Shown here piece after piece: positions 8,701-16,417 of a stretch of 38,492 nt of DNA. The stretch is from assembly GCA_934757155.1 (NCBI GenBank), contig CAKVLI010000014.1, forward strand, positions 1 to 38,492, read 5' to 3'. Both the position numbers and the translations under genes were made by a program. The notes beneath the pieces were generated by a model. It was not told the origin of the DNA and searched no databases. It saw nothing but the letters and a program-made list of their open reading frames with translations. Within the stretch, counting starts at the first letter, position 1. Each line of letters opens with the position of its first letter. The stretch is from an uncultured Candidatus Melainabacteria bacterium (GTDB lineage Bacteria > Cyanobacteriota > Vampirovibrionia > Gastranaerophilales > Gastranaerophilaceae).

Positions 8701-8939
8701 TTTGGTTTTTCCTTTCATTTACCCAAATCTGCTTGATACCACTCAAGGATTTATGCGGGCTTTAATATCAGTAACTTTAGCATCCTGAACACATATAATT
8801 TGAATTCATATGCATTCATGTGCGTAGCTCCTAGGCTAGGCTTCCGACTTGTAATCCATTCAGAAGGAACACCTGTAAGTCCAATACCATTTTGTAGATT
8901 TTACTTATGTGTTCCGCCCAACGGTTTACGTGCGTAGCA
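8701..8939. other. Long spacer between rplF and rplR
   Basis: These two genes are normally a few bases apart; here 239 bases separate them. I see no credible ORF. On the minus strand the sequence GCTACGCAC occurs twice, about 110 bases apart, and short dyads such as CCTAGCCTAGG are present. There is no clear terminator. It may be a structured untranslated region or an old insertion remnant. Confidence 0.5.
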
Positions 8940-9479
8940 CTATTTTTTACCGGCTTTACCAGCTTTACGTCTGATGTGTTCGCCTTCGTATTTAACACCT
9001 TTTCCTTTGTAAACTTCAGGAGGACGTTTGCTTCTGATGAAAGCTGCAACATCGCCGACTGTTTGTTTGTTAGAACCTTGAACAGTGATTTTGGTGTTAG
9101 CTTCAACACTCAATTTAATACCTTCCGGCGGAACGATAATAACCGGGTGAGAGTAGCCAAGAGCCATGTTAAGGTTAGAACCTTCCATAGCAGCACGGTA
9201 ACCTACACCAACGATTTCAAGTTTCTTTTCGAATCCATCGTGAACACCTTTAACAGCGTTAGCGATAAGAGTTCTGAACAAACCGTGAAGGGCATTAGTT
9301 TTTCTGTCATCTGAGTTTGGTTCAACGATGATGTGGTTGTCTGCAACAGAAACCTTAACTTCATCTCTGAACTCAACAGATTCAGTACCTTTAGAACCTT
9401 TAACGGTTATAACATTACCATCGATTTTTACTTCAACACCTGAAGGAATTTCGATAGGTTTTTTACCAATACGTGACAT
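8940..9479 (-). CDS. rplF: 50S ribosomal protein L6 (uL6)
   Basis: L6 sits near the factor-binding site of the large subunit. The protein begins MSRIGKKPIEIP and contains the conserved C-terminal rRNA-binding segment IRSKRPPEVYKGKGVKYEGE. At 179 residues it has the standard length. A strong Shine-Dalgarno (AAAGGAGAA) precedes it. It is the middle gene of the rpsH-rplF-rplR unit, 81 bases after rpsH. Confidence 0.97.
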   Translation of the reverse strand: MSRIGKKPIEIPSGVEVKIDGNVITVKGSKGTESVEFRDEVKVSVADNHIIVEPNSDDRKTNALHGLFRTLIANAVKGVHDGFEKKLEIVGVGYRAAMEGSNLNMALGYSHPVIIVPPEGIKLSVEANTKITVQGSNKQTVGDVAAFIRSKRPPEVYKGKGVKYEGEHIRRKAGKAGKK

Positions 9480-9560
9480 ATTAATTCTCCTTTAAATTTT
9501 GTACAGGCTTTTCTGTCAATTGCACCTGTGACTAGTGATAACAACTAATACTAAGAAATA

Positions 9561-9956
9561 TTAGTAAACATAGCATAAAATTTCGCCGCCGAGGTTTTCT
9601 TTTCTAGCCTTACGGTCAGTCAAAAGTCCTTTGCTTGTAGAAACGATTGCAATACCCAAACCGCCCAAAACTTGAGGAAGGTTTTTAGCTTTGCAGTAGT
9701 TTCTCAAACCGGGTTTAGAAACTCTTTTCAAGTTAGTGATAACCGGTTTGTTGTTTTCGTCATACTTGAGTTCGATTGAAAGATACTTAAAGTGTCCTTC
9801 AGCTCTTTCTGAGTAATCGTTGATAAAACCTTCAGACTTCAAAAGCTTAGCCAAAGCAACTTTAAGCTTAGAAGAAGGCATTTCAACTGATGGGTGAGAA
9901 ACGACGTTAGCGTTTCTGATTCTTGTTAGCATATCTGCTATCGGATCTGTATTCAT
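9561..9956 (-). CDS. rpsH: 30S ribosomal protein S8 (uS8)
   Basis: S8 is a primary 16S rRNA binder and, in well-studied bacteria, a translational repressor of its own operon. The 131-residue protein begins MNTDPIADMLTRIRNA and has the C-terminal STSKGLLTDRKAR and GGEILCYVY segments. It is the first gene of a separate unit: rplE and rpsN, usually upstream, are absent, and a promoter and structured leader precede it. Confidence 0.97.
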   Translation of the reverse strand: MNTDPIADMLTRIRNANVVSHPSVEMPSSKLKVALAKLLKSEGFINDYSERAEGHFKYLSIELKYDENNKPVITNLKRVSKPGLRNYCKAKNLPQVLGGLGIAIVSTSKGLLTDRKARKENLGGEILCYVY

Positions 9957-9978
9957 AATTTAATCCTTTATAGGTTGC

Positions 9979-10017
9979 GGTAAAGAGGTGACAGCCTTGC
10001 GCTGCCTAATATTTACC
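9979..10017 (-). promoter_or_regulatory. Candidate structured leader of rpsH
   Basis: In the rpsH leader, GGTAAA and TTTACC can pair to enclose a second short hairpin (GCAGC...GCTG with loop GCAAG). It lies 23 bases before the start codon and just upstream of the Shine-Dalgarno. S8 commonly autoregulates by binding such RNA, but I cannot match the S8 site with certainty. Confidence 0.35.
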
Positions 10018-10085
10018 ATCTACTCGTCGCTTGCTAAATTAATTTTTGCTCATAAAAAGCGTCTTTTAGTAGTCCGACAAGGTTA

Positions 10086-10114
10086 AATATAGCATGGATA
10101 GATTTTAAATACAA
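10086..10114 (-). promoter_or_regulatory. Promoter of the rpsH-rplF-rplR unit
   Basis: TTGTAT (10109-10114) and TATATT (10086-10091) are 17 bases apart, with an upstream TG giving an extended -10. The predicted start at about 10079 leaves a leader of about 123 nt before rpsH. Confidence 0.65.
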
Positions 10115-10139
10115 GAAGAGTGTTAAGATTATGTAACAA

Positions 10140-10530
10140 ACTTAGTTTGGTGATCAGGTGAGCAAGTGACCGAGTGATCAAGATAAGTTCCCCCACCCCT
10201 TGAGGGCGGCAAATGCTCATATCCTCTCTCCTAGGGAGAGAGTTAGAGAGAGGGGTTAATTTATATCGCACAAAACCCTCTCCCGTCACTACGTGCCACC
10301 CTCTCCAATGGAGAGGGAAATGCCCGTCATTCTGAGGCTTTAGCCGAAGAATCGCAAGGTAAACCGAATATCGACACCTCTCCCTAGCCCTCTCCTCAAG
10401 GAGAGGGAAAAACTTCATGTTCCTTCTCCCTTCGGGAGAAGGCTAGGATGAGGGGACAGCTTATCATATTGCTATTTGACAATATCGACACCTCACCCTT
10501 TAATCCCTCTCCTGCTAGGTGAGGGGTAAT
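10140..10530. repeat. Interspersed repeat cluster 2 (families R2 and R3)
   Basis: The gap between the rpsH promoter and the flagellin gene consists of GC-rich palindromes of the CCCTCTCC...GGAGAGGG type (at least five copies between 10184 and 10530) and one R3 copy at 10326-10363. A 111-codon open frame on the minus strand here is only the translation of these repeats. Confidence 0.75.
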
Positions 10531-10533
10531 CAA

Positions 10534-13500
10534 CTACAGCCCTCTCAACAATCCCAAGACATTTTCCGCTCTTATATTCCTTGTGGACGAAATCAGAGTG
10601 GCGGAAGCCTGTTGCAAGATTTGGTACTTAATCAAATTTGAGCTTTCTTCCGCCACATCAGTATCACGCAAGGTTGAGCGGGTGGACACAAGGTTCTGGA
10701 ACAAGATTGACTGCTCATCAAGTGCAAATTCCAACTTGCTGATAGAAGTTCCGATATTTACAAGCTGGTCAGAAACCGTATTCATCAAATCATCAATCGC
10801 ACTCAGAGCCTCAAGCGCACCTTCGCGAGAAGACAAATCCAGAGCGAAATCGTAGAGATTGAAGCTTATGGATGACTTTATAACCTTTGATGCGCCGTTT
10901 CCAACGCCGACTTTTATTTCAAACTCAAACGGACGCGGAGTTATGTCAACAATATTGTTAAACTGGGTGCTCTTCCCATTATCAATCAATGTATTTCTAC
11001 CGCCTTCACCGTCGAGAACGTTTGAATTTCCTTTTCCGACAAGGAAATCATCGTCGCCGTCACCGGTGTTTACTGTGTTTTTATCCCCGCGCACGGTTAC
11101 GGAATCTTTTCCTGCGCCGGTTGTAAGATTGTTTGAATTCCCGATTAAGCTGATTTTGTTATCGCCATTTTCGGCTGTGTAATAGTTTCCGCTGCCTTTT
11201 ATGGTGACTTCGTTTTCGCCCGCGGTGTTTGTTATTGTGTTGCTGTCACCATAAATATTAATCTTTCCGGAGATTTTATCCGCAGTAACCTTGTTTGAAT
11301 CACCTTCGAGCGCAAGTGAGTTATCGCCGGAACCCGCCGTTACAATATTTGAATCCGACGTTATCAAAAAGTCGTTATTTCCGTTCCCCGCAGTAACTTG
11401 GTTTGAGCCTGCTTTTAGGTTAATCTTGTTGTTTCCGTTCCCCATACCGATAACGTTTTGTTCGCCTGATACGTTGAAAATATTGTTTCCTTCACCGCCG
11501 AGAATATTGGTGTTGTTGTCGGAGATAATATTGAATATGTCAGAACCCGCACCACCGGAGACCTCTTTGTCTGTAGAAGCGTTCAGAATTATTGTATCAT
11601 CGCCGTTACCGCCTAAGAGTGAGTTGTTCTCACTATTCATTATGAGGGTGTCATTTCCGCCGAGTCCGTTTATTACGTTGTCACTGCCCTGCTCGATTGT
11701 TATTCTGTCAGCCAAATCCGAACCGTTCAGAATATTGTTGCTTCCGCGCAAGTATAGATTATTGGCTTGATTGGCGATAGAATCTATTAACAAGTTGCTT
11801 CCGACGAGGGTTATAACCTTTGTGTTTGCGTTGTAGTAATAACTCAATTCATTTTTGCCCGCAAAGTTGTTCTTGACCGTATAAGTTTTGTTCCCTACAG
11901 TAAATGTCAGCACTTCGTCTTTTGTGTTGAAGATAAGTTTCCCGCTGTTCGGGTCTGTTGCAAGGTTGGTTTTGGTGTTTCCTATGCCGTTATCAATATA
12001 GTAGTTAGAGCCTGTTCCGCCGTCAATCGTGTTGTTATTTCCGTCAATGACAAAGTAATCATCCCCGCCTGCGCCTGAGATTGTGTTGTTATTACTTGAG
12101 ATATAGAAAGTGTCTGCGCCTTCAGCACCTGTTATTTCGCAGTTATCTGAATTGACATAGAACACATTGTTTCCGCCTGAGTCAGTGACATTTGCAGCTT
12201 CGTTTAAATAATATGTATCGTCACCTGCACCACCATCAACGGGATATCCCTTATTAGCACCATTGATAGTAATTGTATCATCTCCATTACCACCATATAC
12301 AATAGTATAACTATTCGCTGTTATCGAATCATTACCATCCTCGCCATAAATAGTGGAACTTCCACCATACGAGATAATATTATCATCGCCACTTCTACCA
12401 GATACACGTCCGTATCCGGCATAGTTTTTTATATTGTCAGCACCATCTCCACCATAATAATGAACGTAGTATCCATATATCGATACATTATGCGAAACAT
12501 CCTTTTGAGAAGTTATTTTTAATTTTGTTCCACCAAAACTAACTTCTCCTGTTATGTCGTTAACCGAATAGTTGACATTGTGTTTATAAGTATTATAGTG
12601 AGTTTTTGTAATTTTATATTCTTTTCCGTTCAACGTAATTGATTTTTCGGTACCATATTTAGGGTCAAGCGCAATTGTCGCTGCGTTATTTACACTATCT
12701 TGAAATCCAGAGATGAGACAATCCTCAAAATCTCCGCTCAATGTATTTGTGCCAGAACCTGCTGCAAGAGACGCTTTTACTAACTTTCCTGCGATATTGA
12801 CATTGTTATCACCGTCACCGAACGAAATAGATGTATATGATTGCTTTGTTCCATTAATTGTCACATCATTATTTCCGTCTCCCAAGATTACTGAACTATA
12901 TTCACCTGAGCATTTAACTGTGTTATTTCCATTTCCGGTATAAAGGTGCGACCAACCTGTTATTGTAATATTATTATCACCCTCTCCGGCATGAATAGTA
13001 TTTGAAGTCCCTATACAAACAATCGTATCATTTTTATCACCGCCATAGAATGCTATAGAGCCACCAAGAATAACATTATGTGCAACAGAAGCTTCTCCTT
13101 TTATAGACAAGGAATTAGATGTATAAAACTGTATCGTACCTGAAGAATCTAATTCGTACGCTACAGTTATTCCTTGACCTGAAGTATTTGAAAAAGTATA
13201 CCCTTTTCCATCAATAGATATAGTTTTTGTTTCTTTGACTGCCATATCAAAAGCTGAACCCGCTGCACCTGGGACATCAAACTTTTTGTTACCTGAACCT
13301 GTATCAGTAATAGCATTTGTACCCTCACCACCATAGATATAGTTGTTATTGCCGGCTATATTAAAAGTATCTTCACCTGCTTGTCCATACAATTTGCTAC
13401 TACTATTGTACTTGGATACATTAAAAATATCATCTCCGTCTTCACCAAATATAGTATTTGATCCACCTGCGATAACATTAAATGTATCATTTCCACCACC

Positions 13501-14466
13501 GCCAAAGACAGTTGTAGAACCGGCATTAATATTACAAATATCATCCCCATCACCAAGAGAAATATAATTTGATGAGTATGTTTTAGCACCTGTAACTTCA
13601 TCATTTCCACCATAGGTATAAACATGATTGCCACGCCCCTGAATCAACACTTTGTCTGCAAGGTCACCTGTATAAACGTAATTACTTGCACCGGTAATTA
13701 TCAAATTATGTGCGACATCTTTTTGACCTGTGATGTCGAAATTATTACCAATAAAGGTCAACTCACCAGTTGTAACATCTTTTGAGTAGGATAAATCCTG
13801 CACAGTTGATAGCCTGTTTTTGACAGTGTAGTTCACGCCGTCAATATTTATTGTCTTTGTCTCACCTCCTTTAAAATCCACTGAGCCTTCTATATTGCCT
13901 GAGGTAATGTCATATAAAGAAACAGCTGCCGCGTCAGCATTCTGCACGGCAGCACTATATTGGGAACGAGAATTCGTCCCCGGGATTGAATAATTAATTT
14001 TTGCATTAGAAAGTCTTTGTATAGCCGTTTTCGCCGCGTTTTCATTCGGTCTGTAAAACAGCTTCATACCATTGAACTCTGTGTTTTCGCGGATTTGTTT
14101 AATCTGCGCAATAATAGCGTCCGCCTCTTCCTGCAAAGCCGACAACGACCTGTCTCCATAGGTTCCGTTCGCAGCCTGTGTCGCAAGCTCACGCAATCTG
14201 GTGAGTTTGTCCTGAATGTTTTCCAAAGCTCCCTGCGCGGTCGATAAAAGTGAAACCCCGTCTTTAGTGTTATCCTGAACCTGCAAAAGCGAACTGATTT
14301 TGGAATTGAGGTTTGTGACAATACTTATTCCTGCAGCATTGTCCGCAGCGTGGTTGAGTTTGAAGCCCGAAGTCAATCTCTCAAGACTCTTTCCGATTCC
14401 GTATTGAGAAGAATTAAGGCTATCTAAAAGGATTTTGTCTGCAATATCTGTTGAGAGGCTAATCAT
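10534..14466 (-). CDS. Giant flagellin with an RTX-like repeat domain
   Basis: The first 137 or so residues are a canonical flagellin N terminus (LERLTSGFKLNHAADNAAG, then GTYGDRS, ending TEFNGMKLF). Residues about 1210-1310 are the matching C terminus (DVAEESSNLIKYQILQQAS and a final LLRGL). Between them, instead of a normal variable domain, lie about 1000 residues in four modules starting near 200, 411, 604 and 850. Each opens with a beta-rich unit (a KTI-I-G-YT-like start, later VAHN or VSHN). Glycine/aspartate nonapeptides like those of RTX beta-rolls follow (GGNGDDTI, GEDGNDSI, GGAGDDTYY). The last module grades into SN-rich SGNxN repeats. The ends should polymerise into the filament and expose the repeat domain, which may bind calcium or glycans. 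A GGAGG lies nine bases before the ATG. There is no type I secretion tail; export would be by the flagellar apparatus. Confidence 0.92.
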   Translation of the reverse strand: MISLSTDIADKILLDSLNSSQYGIGKSLERLTSGFKLNHAADNAAGISIVTNLNSKISSLLQVQDNTKDGVSLLSTAQGALENIQDKLTRLRELATQAANGTYGDRSLSALQEEADAIIAQIKQIRENTEFNGMKLFYRPNENAAKTAIQRLSNAKINYSIPGTNSRSQYSAAVQNADAAAVSLYDITSGNIEGSVDFKGGETKTINIDGVNYTVKNRLSTVQDLSYSKDVTTGELTFIGNNFDITGQKDVAHNLIITGASNYVYTGDLADKVLIQGRGNHVYTYGGNDEVTGAKTYSSNYISLGDGDDICNINAGSTTVFGGGGNDTFNVIAGGSNTIFGEDGDDIFNVSKYNSSSKLYGQAGEDTFNIAGNNNYIYGGEGTNAITDTGSGNKKFDVPGAAGSAFDMAVKETKTISIDGKGYTFSNTSGQGITVAYELDSSGTIQFYTSNSLSIKGEASVAHNVILGGSIAFYGGDKNDTIVCIGTSNTIHAGEGDNNITITGWSHLYTGNGNNTVKCSGEYSSVILGDGNNDVTINGTKQSYTSISFGDGDNNVNIAGKLVKASLAAGSGTNTLSGDFEDCLISGFQDSVNNAATIALDPKYGTEKSITLNGKEYKITKTHYNTYKHNVNYSVNDITGEVSFGGTKLKITSQKDVSHNVSIYGYYVHYYGGDGADNIKNYAGYGRVSGRSGDDNIISYGGSSTIYGEDGNDSITANSYTIVYGGNGDDTITINGANKGYPVDGGAGDDTYYLNEAANVTDSGGNNVFYVNSDNCEITGAEGADTFYISSNNNTISGAGGDDYFVIDGNNNTIDGGTGSNYYIDNGIGNTKTNLATDPNSGKLIFNTKDEVLTFTVGNKTYTVKNNFAGKNELSYYYNANTKVITLVGSNLLIDSIANQANNLYLRGSNNILNGSDLADRITIEQGSDNVINGLGGNDTLIMNSENNSLLGGNGDDTIILNASTDKEVSGGAGSDIFNIISDNNTNILGGEGNNIFNVSGEQNVIGMGNGNNKINLKAGSNQVTAGNGNNDFLITSDSNIVTAGSGDNSLALEGDSNKVTADKISGKINIYGDSNTITNTAGENEVTIKGSGNYYTAENGDNKISLIGNSNNLTTGAGKDSVTVRGDKNTVNTGDGDDDFLVGKGNSNVLDGEGGRNTLIDNGKSTQFNNIVDITPRPFEFEIKVGVGNGASKVIKSSISFNLYDFALDLSSREGALEALSAIDDLMNTVSDQLVNIGTSISKLEFALDEQSILFQNLVSTRSTLRDTDVAEESSNLIKYQILQQASATLISSTRNIRAENVLGLLRGL

Positions 14467-14623
14467 AATGAGTAACCTCCACTATTAGGGTAGTTGTAGT
14501 TGACATTTGAATTAAAGGGCGCAAAATAGTTCGCAGACAAGCTATTAGAGGATGCCCCCCCCCCCCCGCAAAGCACGGCGAGAGCGGAATTTGAGCCACA
14601 TCAAGCATTGTATTATCTGTCAT
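14459..14623 (-). pseudogene. Short ORF with poly-G tract, overlapping the flagellin start
   Basis: A short frame starting MTDNTMLDVAQIPL runs into 13 Gs. With 13 Gs it continues in an implausible frame to a TAG five bases past the first base of the flagellin ATG. One more (or two fewer) Gs shifts it into a frame that looks protein-like (rich in Ser, Asn and Tyr, ending NSGGYSL) and stops at a TGA overlapping that ATG (ATGA). Two more Gs (or one fewer) give a stop right after the tract. The flagellin Shine-Dalgarno lies inside this ORF. Tract length could therefore switch translational coupling to the flagellin. A sequencing error in the homopolymer could give the same picture. Confidence 0.45.
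14555..14567. repeat. Homopolymer of 13 C (13 G on the minus strand)
   Basis: Thirteen consecutive Cs lie 89 bases upstream of the flagellin start, between the putative promoter and the gene. This is by far the longest G/C homopolymer I see in an AT-rich window. Poly-G tracts of this size are classic slippage sites in phase-variable surface genes. Confidence 0.9.
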
Positions 14624-14685
14624 TTGACGTTCCAAAAACATACCCCTGCTATTAACTACAGATCCATCTAATTACTTAATTCCAC

Positions 14686-14709
14686 ATCGTGAAAATTAAT
14701 AACGCTTTA
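14686..14709 (-). promoter_or_regulatory. Candidate sigma-28/SigD-type flagellar promoter
   Basis: The minus strand reads TAAAG (its TAAA at 14706-14709), then 16 bases to a CGAT core (14686-14689). This is close to the flagellar consensus TAAA-N15-GCCGAT, one base shorter. The predicted start is about 14678, giving a leader of roughly 210 nt that contains the poly-G ORF. Confidence 0.45.
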
Positions 14710-14799
14710 CTTAAAAAATCGTTACAAATATTTACATCTTCAATCCCCAGTATATACATCGTATCATGGTTTGAGGTGATTCGCAAGGCATCTTCGGCA

Positions 14800-15175
14800 T
14801 GGATGGGCGGGGGTAAATGTAGGGGGTTGGTTGGTTAAGTTCCCTCCTTAGGGAGGAGAGTTAGGGAGGTGGTTGATTTATGTCGCAACAAAACCCTCTC
14901 CCGTCACTGCGTGCCACCCTCCCCCTAGGGAGGGAAATGCCCGTCATTCTGAGGCTTTAGCCGAAGAATCGCAAGGGTAAAGTAAAAATAGCATGTCGTC
15001 CTGAATTTATTTCAGCATGACAGAATATTCAACCCTCACCCTACCCTCTCCCTTGGAGAGGGCAATACGCCAAATTAGTAGTCCTCACTCACCAGCCAAA
15101 TACATTTACCCCTTTACCCCTACCCCTATTCCGAAGGACGTCAAGCCAGTAGTTTTGACCTATTTTCCCCTACAT
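14800..15175. repeat. Interspersed repeat cluster 3 (families R1, R2, R3)
   Basis: Between the flagellin leader and the next gene lie a GGGGTAAATGTAGGGG core (about 14810), R2 palindromes (for example CCCTCCTTAGGGAGG), an R3 copy (14943-14982), a further element (GTCGTCCTGAATTTATTTCAG, about 14995) and R1 in the reverse orientation (15073-15114). Nothing coding is visible. Confidence 0.75.
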
Positions 15176-15817
15176 TTACCCCTTGAGCATGAGGATAGCG
15201 GTAGTAAGTTCTTCTTTCAGGTATTCGAGTTGGCGGTTGATATTCTCGGGGTTATAGATTGAACCCGTTGTTTGGTATGCGAGGTAGCGTTGATAGGTTA
15301 CAGCCTCTTTTCTGAGAGTCGCGATAGTTTTGACATAACCGTTGATTTCCATAAGCTTTCTGAAAGACTCATAGTAGCTTTCCGGCTGACCATAGTATTT
15401 TTCCGCTAGGTGGTCAAGATTCATTGAAAGCACGTTTGCGCGAGTAACAAAGAGTTGTACAGAACCTTCTTCTTCGATACAATCAATAAGCTTTTCCATC
15501 ATCGGAATTATCTCGTTTGCGTCCACAACATAGGCAGACGTTCTATCTTTTTTCTGAATAATATCAATAAACGCAGGGTTGTCTTTCGGCACAGGTTTCA
15601 AATCTGACGGGTCATTGAATCCGTTTTGAGATTCGAAAATCGGGGTTGTAACTCTGTTCTCTTTCTTCTGAAACTTGGTCGTCAAATCAGGCAAAGTACC
15701 TGCGTAACCTTTGCCTTGAAGCTCAGCTTCCAGTGCTTTGTCTTTTTTGTTCCAAAACGCCGCCTGCGAAGGCAGAATAACACAAAAAGCTATCAGACAT
15801 AACAGAAATCTTCTCAT
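15176..15817 (-). CDS. Secreted protein of unknown function
   Basis: This 213-residue protein begins MRRFLLCLIAFCVILPSQAA, a clear signal peptide. The mature part is soluble, mostly alpha-helical in appearance toward the C terminus (LRKEAVTYQRYLAYQ, LEYLKEELTTAILML), with no recognised motif. Its stop codon is the TAA inside an R1 repeat (GGGGTAAATG), so its last two residues may be repeat-derived. A near-consensus promoter ends six bases before the ATG and no Shine-Dalgarno is visible, so the mRNA is probably leaderless. Confidence 0.7.
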   Translation of the reverse strand: MRRFLLCLIAFCVILPSQAAFWNKKDKALEAELQGKGYAGTLPDLTTKFQKKENRVTTPIFESQNGFNDPSDLKPVPKDNPAFIDIIQKKDRTSAYVVDANEIIPMMEKLIDCIEEEGSVQLFVTRANVLSMNLDHLAEKYYGQPESYYESFRKLMEINGYVKTIATLRKEAVTYQRYLAYQTTGSIYNPENINRQLEYLKEELTTAILMLKG

Positions 15818-15823
15818 AACTAT

Positions 15824-15851
15824 ATTATAACCATTAAATCGGATTTGTCAT
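15824..15851 (-). promoter_or_regulatory. Promoter for a leaderless secreted-protein mRNA
   Basis: ATGACA (15846-15851) and TATAAT (15824-15829) are 16 bases apart. Only six bases separate the TATAAT from the ATG, so transcription should begin at or next to the start codon. Confidence 0.6.
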
Positions 15852-15869
15852 CGTTTTGATTTTTTGGGG

Positions 15870-16170
15870 AGAGGGGAAATGGTTTGGTGGGAGGGGTAAA
15901 TGTATTAATTAAACCCTCTCTCTAACTCTCTCCCTAGGAGAGAGGACATTAGATTATCCCTCCCCCGGGGGAGGAATTAAGGGTGAGGGGTCTATGTCCC
16001 CCTTGGGGAGGGGGACTACAGGGGGTGGTTAATCATTCAAGAAAGGATGAATAAACCAACCACCTCCCTACCCTTCTCCCTAAGGAGGGTATTACAAGCT
16101 TGTAGTTTTCACTCACCAACCAAATACATTTACCCCTTTACCCCCTTTACCAACCCCCTATATTTACCCC
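15870..16170. repeat. Interspersed repeat cluster 4 (families R1, R2)
   Basis: This stretch is filled with R2 palindromes (for example CTCTCCCTAGGAGAGAGG, and CCCCCTTGGGGAGGGGG around 15998) and R1 copies in both orientations (about 15894, and 16091-16138 reversed, followed by a truncated core at about 16157). No coding sequence is seen. Confidence 0.75.
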
Positions 16171-16174
16171 CCCC

Positions 16175-16202
16175 TTGACACAGCACCTTGATTCGATATA
16201 AT
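16175..16202 (+). promoter_or_regulatory. Consensus sigma-70 promoter
   Basis: Perfect TTGACA (16175-16180) and perfect TATAAT (16197-16202) are separated by 16 bases. Transcription should start near 16209, about 209 bases before the next start codon. Confidence 0.8.
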
Positions 16203-16208
16203 CATATT

Positions 16209-16338
16209 GCTATGTTAAATATTTGTTCAAAATTAAATAATCAGTGGTGGCGCAGCTAGTTTGGCTGCCTTTCTGACGCTGTTTGTTTAGTTTTTTAAGG
16301 CAGTCTGAGCCTCAAGAGGTTTTGTCTGCTTATTTTTT
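16209..16338 (+). ncRNA. Candidate small RNA or attenuating leader (~130 nt)
   Basis: Downstream of the consensus promoter the sequence can form a GCAGC/GCTGC hairpin near 16251-16267. It then forms a longer hairpin at 16297-16331 (AAGGCAG...CTGCTT enclosing AGCCT/AGGTT) followed directly by ATTTTTT. That is the layout of a rho-independent terminator, so the promoter may make a short RNA or an attenuated leader of the membrane protein gene at 16418. I do not recognise it as 6S RNA, SRP RNA or a known riboswitch. Confidence 0.4.
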
Positions 16339-16417
16339 AACCTGAGTTAATAATTGTTAACAAAGCCTCTAAAGTTAGTCAATTTTGAAATTTTACAGGT
16401 TTTAAGGAATAGGAATT

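Noticed and set aside
8831..9109. Open frame of 92 codons overlapping rplF on the minus strand
   Set aside because: Most of it lies within rplF in another frame; the rest is the long spacer and has no ribosome binding site.
10083..10418. 111-codon open frame on the minus strand
   Set aside because: It lies entirely in palindromic repeats; its protein is the translation of repeat units with no start signal and no family features.
11291..11770. Long open frames on the plus strand inside the flagellin gene
   Set aside because: They are antisense to the repeats, with repetitive Pro/Ser/Phe translations that mirror the Gly/Asn/Asp repeats.
10534..14466. Reading the RTX-like repeats as a type I-secreted toxin
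   Set aside because: Both flagellin ends are intact and in frame, and there is no C-terminal type I secretion signal or adjacent HlyB/D genes.
16209..16338. 6S RNA or SRP RNA
   Set aside because: The SRP motif GGAAGGAAGCAGCC is absent and the long central-bubble fold of 6S RNA is not evident.
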